Positions 42,684 to 52,198 of a stretch of DNA of 64,000 nt are shown here, one piece after another. The translations under genes and the position numbers were made by a program. The notes below the pieces were generated by a model that worked only from the letters and a program-made list of their open reading frames with translations, searched no databases and had not been told where the DNA came from. Every line of letters starts with the position of its first letter. Within the stretch, counting starts at the first letter, position 1. Source of the DNA: Hyaloscypha bicolor E (Eukaryota; Ascomycota; Leotiomycetes; Helotiales; Hyaloscyphaceae); contig NW_020194685.1 in NCBI RefSeq assembly GCF_002865645.1, positions 248,001 to 312,000 on the forward strand, in the 5' to 3' direction.

Positions 42684-42864
42684 TATTATAAAACCGGGTT
42701 TCTGGAGTTAAAAAGCAAATAAAATAGCTCTTAATCCGAGAATTCTAAACTAAGAAAGAAAGCTTATAAGTATAAGAGCTTTAGTATTCTAAATACTAGC
42801 CAGCCGTATATGTTATTACTGTCACGTGACGCTAAATTTACTAATAAAGCGGCAGAGTATAATA
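42684..42864. repeat. LTR of the short element, right copy
   Basis: 181 bp partner of 40942-41122, containing TCACGTGACGC at about 42823. Confidence 0.7.
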
Positions 42865-43878
42865 GATATAGTATTTCCGGAAGTTTAAGTTTATTAAAAT
42901 TCCCTTAATAAATAAAGTTCTTAAAGTTATATCTAAATAGTTTCTAAAAATTATTATTAATTATTTTATAAAAAATATATTAAAATAATTTAATATCTAA
43001 GAACTTAGATATCTCTTATATTATAATAGTATCTAGATTAATTTTATATTTCTATTTTATTATTATTTTCTTATAATTATTATTTCTTATAAATATAAAT
43101 TAATTAGATTAAATAAATTTAATAAAGGAATTATTTACTATAATAGATTCCGCTATTATATATTTTATAGGCTTATATCTAGTTTGAGATATAATAATTT
43201 ATATAAAAAAAAATAGATTCGTAAAAAGGAAAATAGTTTATAAAATAGATAATTTATAGAAATTATTATATTCGAGATAAAAATTTCGTTTATAATAAGA
43301 AATTTAGAAAGTGAAATTTAAGAAATGAAATATCGAGATTTCGAAAGAACTTAATAGTTCTAAAGCTTAAGAGTTTCAGGTATTTAGGTAATTATAAAGA
43401 GAATAGTTTTTTTATAAAAAAAAGTAGTTTTATAAAATAGTTAGATAATTAAATAACTAACTATTTAATAATTAATAAAAAGTAATATTTTTTCTTTTTA
43501 TAAAACCGAGTTATAGATAAAGGCAACTATTATTTCCCTTTTTTAATATAGCTTAGTCGGGCCTTAGTAAGATTAAGTGCCTTTTCTTTTTTATAGAACC
43601 GAATTATAAATAAAAGTAATTAATAGTTATTTTCTTTTTAATATAGAATAATAGCTTTATTTTTAAGAAATTAAATCTTAAATAAATATAGCTTAAATCT
43701 TCTTATTATCTAATCTATATATATAAATAAATCTTATTTTAATCTAAATATAAACTAATTAGTATTAGTTTATTAAAAATATATAATACTATTATATAAT
43801 TATAAAATACTATTTATATAAATTAGTAAAATAGTTATTATTTAGAAATAAGAATTATAGTATTATAGTATTAATATA

Positions 43879-44034
43879 TGATTCCTAAATTTGCTAAGCC
43901 TAATAGAGACTAGCTACTAGTCAAGTTATCTATATAATATAAGATTATATAATTATTATTTATTATTTCTAATTATCTTTATATTATATAACTATTTTAT
44001 CTAACTATTAATAACTATAGCTATATTAATACTA
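43879..44034 (-). repeat. Copia 5' LTR (right copy)
   Basis: Partner of 35438-35579, slightly longer. It keeps a TG start (TGATTCCTAAAT). The boundary at 44034 is approximate. Confidence 0.6.
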
Positions 44035-44301
44035 ATTATTATGAGACCTATCTATGCTTTTTAATACTTTATTTGAAAATAAATATACTAAAATCCTATA
44101 CTTTTAAGAATACTAGCTTTTAAAAATTATAATATAATAGAAATATAAAATAAATAGTAATATATAAAGTAGAATGAGCTTTTATAGCATGGGACTATAG
44201 TATACGAGAAGTGTAATTAGAGAGTAAAGGTTAGTTGATTCTAAAACAGTGAAGGAAAGAGAGGTAATATATAAGCGGGTTGCGGACGGCGGACGTCCGG
44301 A
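44035..44301. other. Transition from RIP DNA to the gene island
   Basis: Base composition changes over about 200 bases from AT-rich to balanced. A GC-rich stretch with an AC-GT palindromic core (GCGGACGTCCGG) occurs at about 44287-44298. No gene is seen. Confidence 0.5.
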
Positions 44302-44324
44302 GGTCACATGACAGAACCACGTGA
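44302..44324. promoter_or_regulatory. Inverted CACRTG-type pair
   Basis: GGTCACATG and CCACGTGACC form an imperfect inverted repeat with a 5-7 base spacer. CACGTG is the recognition core of bHLH-type regulators, but no factor or target is shown here. Confidence 0.3.
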
Positions 44325-44367
44325 CCAATAGGGGTAAAATCCCCACCACAGCGGAAAACACCGGCTC

Positions 44368-44523
44368 TTATGGGAAGAGAGAACCAGTGGGAGGAGTCAG
44401 ATTTGCGAACATTGGCGCGGAGCCGTAGATGTTTTGAAGGCCACTTGAGGCGTTGAAGAAGAGTCGGTTCGGGCCATAGCGGAAAGCTGAACCTGTGGTG
44501 TTATTAATAAGTTGATAATGGAA
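44368..44523 (-). pseudogene. Cytochrome P450 N-terminal remnant
   Basis: The minus strand from 44523 to the stop at 44368-44370 encodes 51 residues containing GSAFRYGPNRLFFNASSG and then LQNIYG. This matches the conserved segment near residue 100 of fungal microsomal P450s (consensus: G..vRYGPN.L.fN...al.dIYG), which precedes the helix-B region. What follows (SAPMFANL, then a stop) no longer fits. The haem-binding cysteine region and all downstream exons are absent, because RIP DNA begins within 150 bases. Upstream (44524-44780) I could not find the membrane anchor or proline-rich hinge. It is therefore a single exon scrap of a former monooxygenase gene next to the MFS gene. Recognition is by motif only. 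Confidence 0.55.
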
Positions 44524-45255
44524 TACCATATTTCAGGTGGCTTCTATGGAACTTCAGGCGCTGGTCACCCTTCCAGCAGTAGTGGGAATACTGCCCCCGC
44601 TTCCACTCCTATTAGTCTGGCAATTCTGTTGAATTGGTGGTACACTAGCCTAGCTAGCCTACTATTCCTTCCAGTACCAGGCTACACCACTAATTTAGTC
44701 TTCTCTACTCTCATTTGTAATGCTCTGCGGAGCTTCTTAACGCTCACTAATATAGTCATTTGCTATATTAGCTAATTTGTAATATACAAAGAATACGTGC
44801 TTTGGAGTACTCATATTACCAAAGGCTAATAGATATAAGCACGAAGCTTTGTACTCTTTCTCTCCTGTTTTAAAGCTCACTCCACCTATATCTTAGTTAT
44901 TTAGGCCTTATTAATCCTCAATCTTATCGTTTTTGCACCTCCATATTGCTCCCAGCGCAATAGATTCTAAAAGGTCTGGGCTACTAAGAAAAGGACATAG
45001 AAATTGTGCAGAGCACAAAAGCTAATGTTGTGTCGCAAGATCCCAATAAGGCGGAGTCCGCCCTGCCGGCCGCGACGGATTTCGAGATGGTGGGGTTGGG
45101 ACCGGCCCCCGAAGCTGAACAACCAAATACCGATCTCCGAGGTCGCCTGCATAACTGGGAATGTAAAACGCAGGCTGGCAACTAATTTGTTGGCCGTATA
45201 TTGATGCGTCCTTCCCAATAACAGTAATGGAGCTGCCCCGGATTGCCTAGGAGAT
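44524..45255. other. Upstream region of the MFS gene, with a short acidic coding-like scrap
   Basis: Balanced composition. An open stretch 44988-45182 on the plus strand (65 codons, no start at its head, ending in TAA) has a protein-like composition (EKDIEIVQSTKANVVS, then DFEMVGLGPAPEAEQ) such as is seen in the hydrophilic N-termini of fungal permeases. I cannot assign it. Other small frames here (including one at 44518-44775) look like chance. The MFS promoter must lie in this region; no convincing TATA box was chosen. Confidence 0.3.
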
Positions 45256-45333
45256 TTGAGCTTCACCTACCTTGTGTACTTCTTCTCTTTCTTCATAGTA
45301 CTGTCGGGAACCAAAGTCCCATTCAAGACCGAA

Positions 45334-47155
45334 ATGGCCACAGAAGCAGCTTTCCTCGCACATTTGCGTCTTGTCGTATCACAGTCGCATATCACCCCTC
45401 AAGTACTTGAGCATCAATACTCAGGATCAGGCACCGAGGAAGACCCTTATATCGTCGAATTTCTACACAATGATCCTCGCAACCCACGCAACTTCCCGAC
45501 CTTAGGAAAATGGACCATTACTATTCTCGTCGCCATTGCCACGTTTGGTGTCACATTTGATTCCTCTGCATATACCGGTGGCATACGGCAAATTATAGAA
45601 CAGTTCGACGTCAATCAAGAGGTTGCCACGCTTGGTGTATCACTATTCGTCCTAGGTTTCGCTATAGGTCCTCTACTCTGGGCACCTCTTTCAGAACTAT
45701 ATGGTCGTCAAATTGTGTTCACAGCGACTTATGGAGTACTTAGCATCCTGTGTGCGGGCGCAGCTGGAAGCCAGAATATCCAAACCCTCATTTCCCTGCG
45801 GGCCTTTGCTGGTGCTTTCGGATCCAGTCCTTTGACAAATGCTGGAGGTGTCATTGCGGATTTGTTCACGGCAGAGCAGCGTGGACTGGCGACCGCTTTC
45901 TTTGCCGCTGCTCCATTTCTTGGGCCTACTCTCGGACCTATCGTTGGTGGCTTTGTTGGGGAGGCTGAAGGATGGAGATGGATCATGGGTTTGATGGCCA
46001 TTTTCAACGGCACCTTGTGGATCCTGTGCACCCTCATGGTCCCAGAGACATACCCACCGGTCCTGCTTTCAATGCGTGCGAAGAAGTTAAGCAAGATCAC
46101 AGGGAGAATATATAAGAGCAAGTTGGAATTCGACATGAAGAAGAGAACGACAAGCCAGGTCTTTCAAACTTCCTTAGCGCGCCCCTGGGCACTCCTCTTG
46201 CGTGAGCCCATTGTGCTCTTGCTCTCAACTTATATGGCAATTAGTTTGTGCCTCTCAATCCTCGAGCATGTTCTTGCTGGATTCTTTTCACTGCGCATTG
46301 GCTGATCATCGCATGTAGTTTATGGGACTCTCTATATGATGTTCGCAGCATTTCCTATTGTGTTCCAGCGGGATCGGGGTTGGAGTGCGGGCATCGGAGG
46401 TCTACCTTTTTGCGGTGTGGCCGTCGGCATGATTTTGGCTGTTATATATACCATTCCCGAGAATAAGCGGTACATTTCTATCTCACCTTACCTAGATTGG
46501 AAAATTACTGAAGACGTGTAGCTATATCAAAGCCGCTGAGAGAACTAGTCGTGGGGCACCGCCTGAGCAACGCCTTTTTCCTGTTATGGTTGGATCTATA
46601 TTTCTCCCACTGGGGCTTTCTGGTAAGTCAAGTTCACTTGTTATCCTTCGTTCCACAGTAAATTGCGTTAGCACTGTCTAACCCACTCTCTTGTAAAAGG
46701 TTCGCGTGGACAAATTACCCATCAATCCACTGGATTGTTTGCACTATCGCCACAGTTCCATTCGGGTTCGGCATGGTTCTAGTCTTTCTTGGTATTATAA
46801 ACTACCTTGTTGACGCCTACACGATATACACGGCCTCGGTACTAGCCGCTAATAGTGTTCTCCGTTCGGTCTTCGGTGCAGTGTTCCCCCTCTTCACCAG
46901 CTACATGTAAGCTTTCCAGCGCCTTTCGTCCTTCTCTTCTACTGGCTTAATTATTCCCGCAGGTTCACCAAGCTAGGCATTCATTGGGCCTCATCAATTC
47001 CAGCGTTTCTATCCCTTTTATGCGTTCCGTTCCCCTTCATCTTTTTTAAATACGGACCGGCAATTCGAAAACGGTGCAAATATGCGGCGCATGCGGCACG
47101 AATTATGGGTGAGGTGGAGGAAACAGAACAGGAAAGATCATCAGGGGAGAAATAA
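45334..47155 (+). pseudogene. MFS (DHA1-type) drug/polyamine transporter, five exons, one frameshift
   Basis: Exons: 45334-46243, 46319-46469, 46522-46622, 46700-46906 and 46963-47155; introns of 75, 52, 77 and 56 nt, all GT..AG. The product matches fungal 12-helix major facilitator drug:H+ antiporters of the TPO/FLR-like group at the plasma membrane. After a hydrophilic N-terminus come DPYIVEFLHNDPRNPRNF, the first helix, the motif-A-like LSELYGRQ, FGSSPLTNAGGVIADLF, and the motif-C-like FLGPTLGPIVGGF. Later exons give [38 protein letters not shown], then FAWTNYPSIHW and [18 protein letters not shown]. The family has LGLFWFAW across intron 3. Here GGGGCTTTCTG (about 46612-46622) lacks one T, so exons 3 and 4 are out of frame. 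Exon sum is 1562 nt, one short of a 520-codon gene. Unrepaired, translation stops about 30 codons into exon 4. An upstream in-frame ATG (45256) adds 26 residues, but 45334 fits the family better. It may be a pseudogene or a base-call error. Confidence 0.8.
46244..46318 (+). other. MFS intron 1
   Basis: Donor GTTTGT, acceptor CATGTAG, branch-like GGCTGATC. Its removal restores [15 protein letters not shown], which is the family sequence. Reading through it gives a premature stop at 46303-46305. Confidence 0.85.
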
Positions 47156-47811
47156 ACTGAGCGAGAAAGCGTACAACGAGCAAGCGTGTGGTCGGATCAA
47201 CGTCACGTTTGGAGTTGCAAATTCTGAAGCCCTGAGAAAATGTTAGAAGGCCCATTGTCGGGGACGAAAGGTAATAGAACCATTCAGTTTGTCGTCTTGT
47301 CTATTATTTTGGTGCTTCGGGAAATAGATTGGTATCACAACTGTATTTGTATTTTATAGAACTATTGAACATTGGGATCATATTAGGTTATGTAGTGAAT
47401 AAGCGTAGTTTTGAAAACACTTCAGATCTGGGACATCTAGTCTGGTATCGTAAGTAGCCTTCTATGAACTTCCTCCGACCAGCCATCTGACTCCTAGGCT
47501 ATGTAATCTGACCGAGAGCTTACGAGCCTGCGGACATGAATCTGTGTTTTTAACGATGTTTTCAGGCATCACAAAACCAAAGTCGCCCACTTCATTTCAC
47601 TGTTTCTTCACAACTACAGATTAACACCTCGTATAATTCAAGCGTATACGATGAAAAGGGATAGATCGAGTTTAGAATGCCTTTAAACCTAATTCTAAAG
47701 ATAAAATAAATGCGCTTAGAATAGTTATGGGATTCATTTCTTAGAGAAGTGCCCTAAAAACACGGACTTGTGTTCACAGGCTCGTTACTGGTGTCAGGGG
47801 AAATAAGTAAA
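47156..47811. other. 3' flank of the MFS gene
   Basis: Balanced intergenic DNA running up to the inverted-repeat element. No ORF, RNA gene or clear terminator is recognised. Confidence 0.5.
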
Positions 47812-48536
47812 CCCCCCCCCCCCCCCCCCCGGTGTCGATTAGGGGTGTCGATTGGGGCCAGACTAGCCACTAACCCAAAGTAGAGGCGCTCGGACAGGAA
47901 TACCAAAACTCTGGCTTTTTCTTAATTTAATTTAATTTTATAAGTAATTAATATAATTCAAAACTTGTTTTATTTCTTTATATAGCTAATTAAGGGCTAT
48001 TTAAATAAATTTGAATTAATAAAATTTGAATTAATAATAGCTCTTTAAATTAAATAATTTTAAAAAACGCATGTCTTATCTTAAAAATAAGCTTAAGAAA
48101 GCCTAGAAATTTAGCAAATAAGTCCCTAATATCTCTTCGTCTAGTGAGACATTGCCACATTAGCGGCCACACATGAATACCTCTAATTCAGCCAGAATAT
48201 AATCCGAATCAGGAATATTCATGTGCGGCTGCTAATGTAGTAATGTCTTACCGGACAAAGAAATAAGCCTATAATTTATAGGGCCTTATAAGGCTCAAAA
48301 CTAGAATTTTATTAATTAGAAAATAAATTCCCGTAAATTAAAATACGATTTTAGGAATCTTTTTATTATAAGTTAAGAAGCACGTAATTATAATACAAGA
48401 GTTATAATATGCTAGCTTATACTTATATTAAAAAATCTAACTTAAGATTTTTAAGAGCTTGGGTATCCAATTACAAGTCATTAACACCCCTGCTCCAATC
48501 GACACCCCCTATCGACACAGGGGGGAGGGGGGGTCG
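47812..48536. mobile_element. Inverted-repeat element with poly-C/poly-G ends, about 725 bp
   Basis: The left end is a run of 19 C (47812-47830) followed by GGTGTCGATT-AGGG-GTGTCGATT-GGGG. The right end (48493-48536) is the inverted counterpart, CCAATCGACACCCCCTATCGACAC followed by G runs. Each end thus carries the TGTCGAT motif twice. The interior from about 47930 is AT-rich and non-coding and holds a second, nested inverted-repeat element at 48132-48263. It looks like a non-autonomous DNA transposon, superfamily unknown. Homopolymer lengths may be unreliable in the assembly. Confidence 0.7.
48132..48263. mobile_element. 132-bp palindromic MITE with TA flanks
   Basis: Left arm TCTCTTCGTCTAGTGAGACA and right arm (reverse complement of GTCTTACCGGACAAAGAAA) pair over about 45 bases through ACATTAGC.GCC.CACATGAAT. 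Mismatches are mainly C/T. TA dinucleotides flank both ends, as in Tc1/mariner-type insertions. It is nested in the poly-C/poly-G element. No coding capacity. Confidence 0.7.
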
Positions 48537-49102
48537 TTTTACTTTTTTCCGTGTCGGGCTACAAGAGTCAAGCTACGGGACCTTCCGCAGCATTTGCTAC
48601 CCCAAAGCTTATCCCAATTGGTTACTTACAGTTCTGGTGGAAGTTTGCTTAGGCTTACCGAAATGAAGTATACGACAGAAATTATCAGCTCCACTCGCTG
48701 AATGGTGGCGGGCTCCGCCGTTCGAATGTGCTTGTGCTCGCTTGCATGGCGCGGTGCCCGCACTTGCACGGATGCCAAGGTTCGGGCTCCGCGCACTGCC
48801 CCGCTCATTCCACCTCCGTCGTCTCCGCTTTACTTTTCTTTGGGTAGTGCAATTTTTGTTGATGTGGGAATAATATGCCAATAAAAAATAGCATAAAAAT
48901 TTATCCATTGAAAGCAGGGTCTGAGTAACACAGGCTGGACTGAAGATATCTGTTGTGCGACGCAAATATATTGCACTGCTTGAAGCGCTGATTGGTCCAG
49001 CGTCGCTGATTTCTTGCATAATTTGATTCATTAAACTAGGAGCAATTGCTTCCAATGAATCCCTTACATTGGACATGTTAATTGGGGGTCTAGCAGCACA
49101 AC
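48537..49102. other. Region between inverted-repeat element and regulator gene
   Basis: Balanced, locally GC-rich DNA (48700-48830). A minus-strand open frame of 165 codons (49106-48609) starts at an ATG overlapping the regulator stop codon and contains MSNVRDSLEAIAPSLMNQIM; I do not recognise it. Its second half (RRRRRWNERGSARSPN..) looks non-coding. It more likely represents the 3' untranslated region of the regulator than a gene. Confidence 0.35.
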
Positions 49103-51156
49103 TCATGGCCCTGTAAAAAATACATCTGAGTAATCTAAACCATCTTGCAGATCCAAAAAAGACATCAGATTATCCTCGGCGGTTTCCACCAATGCCTCTA
49201 TAGGGCCGCAGCCAAAACCGGTAAACGGATCTCTGTGAATTTGGTATTAGCAACTGTTTCAACACGAGTGATTGGTACCTTACTCCGAAGTACTATTGTT
49301 CTCAAGATCGGCCAGCAGAGCCTCCATACTCTTCAGAGCGCACTCGCTTAACAGTGATCTTCGCATCGATTTCAAGATGGGTATGTAGTCCCTAATCTGT
49401 TTCTGGTGCGTCGACGAGGAGGCATGTCTCACACCTTGGAGATAGAGTATTATGCTATTACAAAGTATGAAGTAGGCGTCAAACCAAATCAAGTCGCTTA
49501 TCATATTCTTCTCCGCCATCCCCAATAATATTGTTGTCGAACGATCGCTGGCGCGCTCGCAAACTTCGGTTCGACTAGCAACTTCTGGCGCGCAGTCATG
49601 TCCGGACAACAGTGACTGTAGAAGGTAGCGCCTAGTGATCAGCATCAAGGCATAATTATATCGGAGGCCAAGGTACGAGATGGCGCGGGAGTACGAAGGT
49701 GGAGATAAGTTTGCATAACGCAAATAATCTGGGAGAGCATTCCACCACACCTCGACTTGATTGATAAGGGCGCTAATCGTTGTCTCCGTCGGAATCTGAT
49801 TTTCAGTCCCAAGGTACATATGGCCGCATATGCGACGAATAATGGTCCCAAACGCCGCTGTTGCAGCGCCGTATCCCAAGGGTGTGAAGGGACTCGTACA
49901 TACTTCCTGAAGTCTTGTTATTATCGGCCCCAAAGTCTGGAGCAGTACGCACCATGTCTCGCCCCGGTAGCAGGCTAATTTCCGAGATGCCTGACGGTTT
50001 ACCCTTCGCGCATGCGAGAAGTTGTTCCAGTTCATAAAGCGAATACCACAGCCTTCTTTTGCATTGAACCCGGTACGCTGAGTGTTCTCCCTGGAACTTG
50101 TCGGTTAAATGCAGTCCCAGAGACTGAGCAATTCGAATTCCTGTCCCTAAGAGAATCCAGGCAAGATTCCTCTGGTTTCGGTTTTGCCTGTAAAGGACCT
50201 AGGACTATTAGAGATTTGTTAAAGTATCGTGATCATCAGACTCATACCGTTAACATGACCACCTGAACACTCTCTTCGCTTCCTTCTTCGATGGATTTGT
50301 CGAAAAGTGAGCTAGCCGCTTTGAAATAGACTTCTGACCTCTCCCCGAGCGCCAGCACTAAATATATCATAGCAAGGAAGGAGTTACTACAGTTTTGCCG
50401 GGTGTTGTATATGTCGTCCAGACGGTATTGAAAAAGATCTTCACTCATCACGAATATCACGCTATTGACCTCCGTGAAGAATCGACTGGCGGCAGCTTCA
50501 AAGATTGCTCTTTTGGGCAATTCAGAGGCGCGGACTGGCTCGACTATCTGGCCATCCTGGATACCTTCTCGTCTCAGTCCCATTGTCTTTACGGACGAAA
50601 GCCGGGAGCGACTCGTCAACACTGATGAGCATATCTTCTGGTGAAATACAGCGCAGCTGGAACCACTTTCATAACCTAGTTGTGTCAGATCAGTCCTTTC
50701 AACCTCTTAAAGCAGCTTACGAAGTGTGTTCATGACATCATCAAGCATTGCGCCATCATCTTCGTCTAGTACGTGACGCAGGGACGGAGCATCTTCGTCA
50801 ACAGTCTTTCCCGCGGACGAAGGACCTGGAGTTTGAGAATGTTGATCGAAGGTAGCAATGATCTGACGAAGTCCCTCGGTGTCAAGGGAAGCCGACGGAA
50901 CAAAATGTCGAATAACTTTCGCTATCAATTCATATTTCTCCTTCGATGTGTGGTAGTATGGACGCTCATATTTCTCCCCTGTCGTGACGCATTCTTTTCC
51001 CAGTCGCTGACATCTTTGGCAGGGTTCCAAATTTGGTTTGATGCACTGGTGGTATGTTACCGTGACCATCCGGATAGAAGGGGAATATAATTGTACTTTC
51101 ACCTTCCGCGACCGGCAAGTTTCACAGCTCACTGCAGGACGCCGTCTACTTTCCAT
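49103..51156 (-). CDS. Zn(II)2Cys6 fungal transcription factor, 585 aa, six exons
   Basis: Exons (5' to 3', minus): 51156-51097, 51045-50721, 50621-50248, 50198-49953, 49906-49284 and 49232-49103; introns of 51, 99, 49, 46 and 51 nt. All are GT..AG and the exon sum is 1758 nt, exactly in frame. Start ATG 51156; stop TGA 49105-49103. The N-terminal binuclear zinc cluster is complete: C11-x2-C14-x6-C21-x7-C29-x2-C32-x6-C41-type spacing (C39 by strict count), split by intron 1 just before C21. From about residue 180 it resembles the fungal_trans/middle homology region: RFFTEVNSVIF, then WILLGTGIRIAQSLGLHL at about 265-282, LWYSLYELEQLLACAKGKPSGI, and LRYNYALMLITRRYLL. Such proteins are nuclear regulators, often pathway-specific. 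It is convergent with the MFS gene and shows no sign of RIP, unlike its surroundings. Targets are unknown. Intron 2 uses the second of two possible AGs; the first leads to a stop. Confidence 0.88.
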
Positions 51157-51600
51157 CTTCAACTGTTCATCACCTGATTATTGAACTTCAGTGTCACGAC
51201 ACTATGAACCTAAAGTTGACGTTAGGATAAACGTGAGGATGAATTGCTAATCAAGCAGAGCCGTGAAGTTCTGAGCAGAGGCCAGCCACCACAGAATGCT
51301 CGGCAAATGAAGTGAAACTTCCAGACGAGCCGGGTACAAGGGTTCACGTACGGGTGACCCTAGCGACCAAAAGGGTCAGTGCTAATTTTTGCAACATTAG
51401 TCTTTTTGCCCTCTAGTATAACTTACTTCTATTATCCCACTTTTAATATATCGCACGTATTGCGTAGTATTTAAAATAACTCTAAAGATTGATTTTGAGC
51501 CTTATAAAGACAGAATTCTAAATTAGTATTACGTGGTACTAGTCACGTGGTGCGGTTGCACGTGACTTAGCATATAGTCAGTGCTTTAGCCTAGTAGATA
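51157..51600 (-). promoter_or_regulatory. Upstream region of the Zn-cluster regulator
   Basis: Balanced to about 51400, then AT-rich. It contains CCGGGTAC at about 51329, an imperfect palindrome at 51339-51361, and CACGTG copies at about 51549 and 51563. CGG triplets are the usual half-sites of this regulator class, so autoregulation is possible but unproved. Confidence 0.35.
51339..51361. promoter_or_regulatory. Imperfect palindrome, candidate operator
   Basis: AGGGTTCACGTA meets TACGGGTGACCCT; the arms are near reverse complements (AGGGT..CAC..GTA). It lies about 185 bases upstream of the regulator ATG. Binding is inferred only. Confidence 0.3.
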
Positions 51601-51898
51601 GCCTTTAGCTTAATTAAAGGTTTTTAATATTATTATAATACTTACCTTATTATAATTATTAAGTTTTTAATAAATTTATAATTCTTGAGAATTTAAATAA
51701 AATAATAGAAATTTTATAAATTAAATATAGCTTAAAAATAATTAATTAAATAAAGTTTTTCTAATTAAAATATATTATATAATAAGAAAATAATTAAATT
51801 ATATATTTCTAAATTATTTATAATTATAATAATATTTCTTTATTATTAATAATAATTTATATAATATAAGCTAAACTTTAATTTTATTTAAGAAATAA
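51601..51898. other. RIP DNA at the right edge of the island
   Basis: Abrupt return to AT-rich, TA-rich sequence. Nothing is recognised. Confidence 0.6.
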
Positions 51899-52110
51899 TG
51901 TAACGGCGGGATTGAGGCAATGGCCAGGGCTCAAAGATCCAGGAAAATCCCATATATTGAGAATACTAAGCTAAGGAGAAGAAGGAGAGAGAGAAGGAAA
52001 GGGGATAAAAGGAGGAAAATACTAGCTAAAATCACTGAAACGCCGGCTAGCTAGGTGAAACCAGTCATGTAACAGCCACCCCCCTTTGGCCCCCAGCCAG
52101 CGCCGTCACA
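51899..52110 (-). repeat. 3' LTR (left), nearly RIP-free
   Basis: 212 bp. It contains 25 bp (about AAAATCACTGAAACGCCGGC) absent from the partner and keeps GC-rich ends. Confidence 0.85.
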
Positions 52111-52198
52111 TTACCCCCCCGGAAACCAAATCTGAATGCCCTTATTCAGGTATATAAAGGAAATAGGGTTTTGACGAAACCCCCAAAACGGCCAGCTT

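Larger units (their letters stand above)
40942..42864. mobile_element. 1.92-kb short LTR element inserted in the copia relic
   Basis: Two direct 181-bp repeats (40942-41122 and 42684-42864) bracket 1.56 kb. They differ by scattered changes, many of them C/T or G/A. Both begin TATTATAAAACCGGG and end in TATAATA or CATAATA, consistent with original TG..CA ends after RIP. GGTAT precedes the left repeat and GATAT follows the right, a plausible 5-bp target duplication with one G-to-A change. No polymerase motif is seen inside. The length suggests a TRIM-like or internally deleted element. Each LTR carries CACGTGA near its 3' end. Confidence 0.65.
35438..44034 (-). mobile_element. Ty1/copia LTR retrotransposon relic, minus strand, with two nested insertions
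   Basis: Similar sequences of about 142-156 bp at 35438-35579 and 43879-44034 flank 8.6 kb whose minus strand carries copia polyprotein landmarks. Removing the nested 502-bp inverted-repeat element (40088-40589) and the 1.92-kb LTR element (40942-42864) leaves about 6.2 kb, a normal copia length. All frames are broken by RIP. Target duplications could not be resolved in the A/T-only flanks. Confidence 0.7.

Noticed and set aside
44512..44775. 87-codon plus-strand frame before the MFS gene
   Set aside because: Starts at TTG or an internal ATG, has no family resemblance, and overlaps the P450 remnant on the other strand.
44967..45266. 99-codon minus-strand frame and a 66-codon plus-strand frame upstream of the MFS gene
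   Set aside because: They overlap each other and the acidic plus-strand stretch; composition and termini do not suggest proteins.
45729..46136. 135-codon minus-strand frame within the MFS gene
   Set aside because: Shadow of the transporter's conserved exon 1.
48609..49106. 165-codon minus-strand frame overlapping the end of the regulator
   Set aside because: No resemblance to known proteins and an arginine-rich non-coding-like second half; more likely 3' untranslated sequence.
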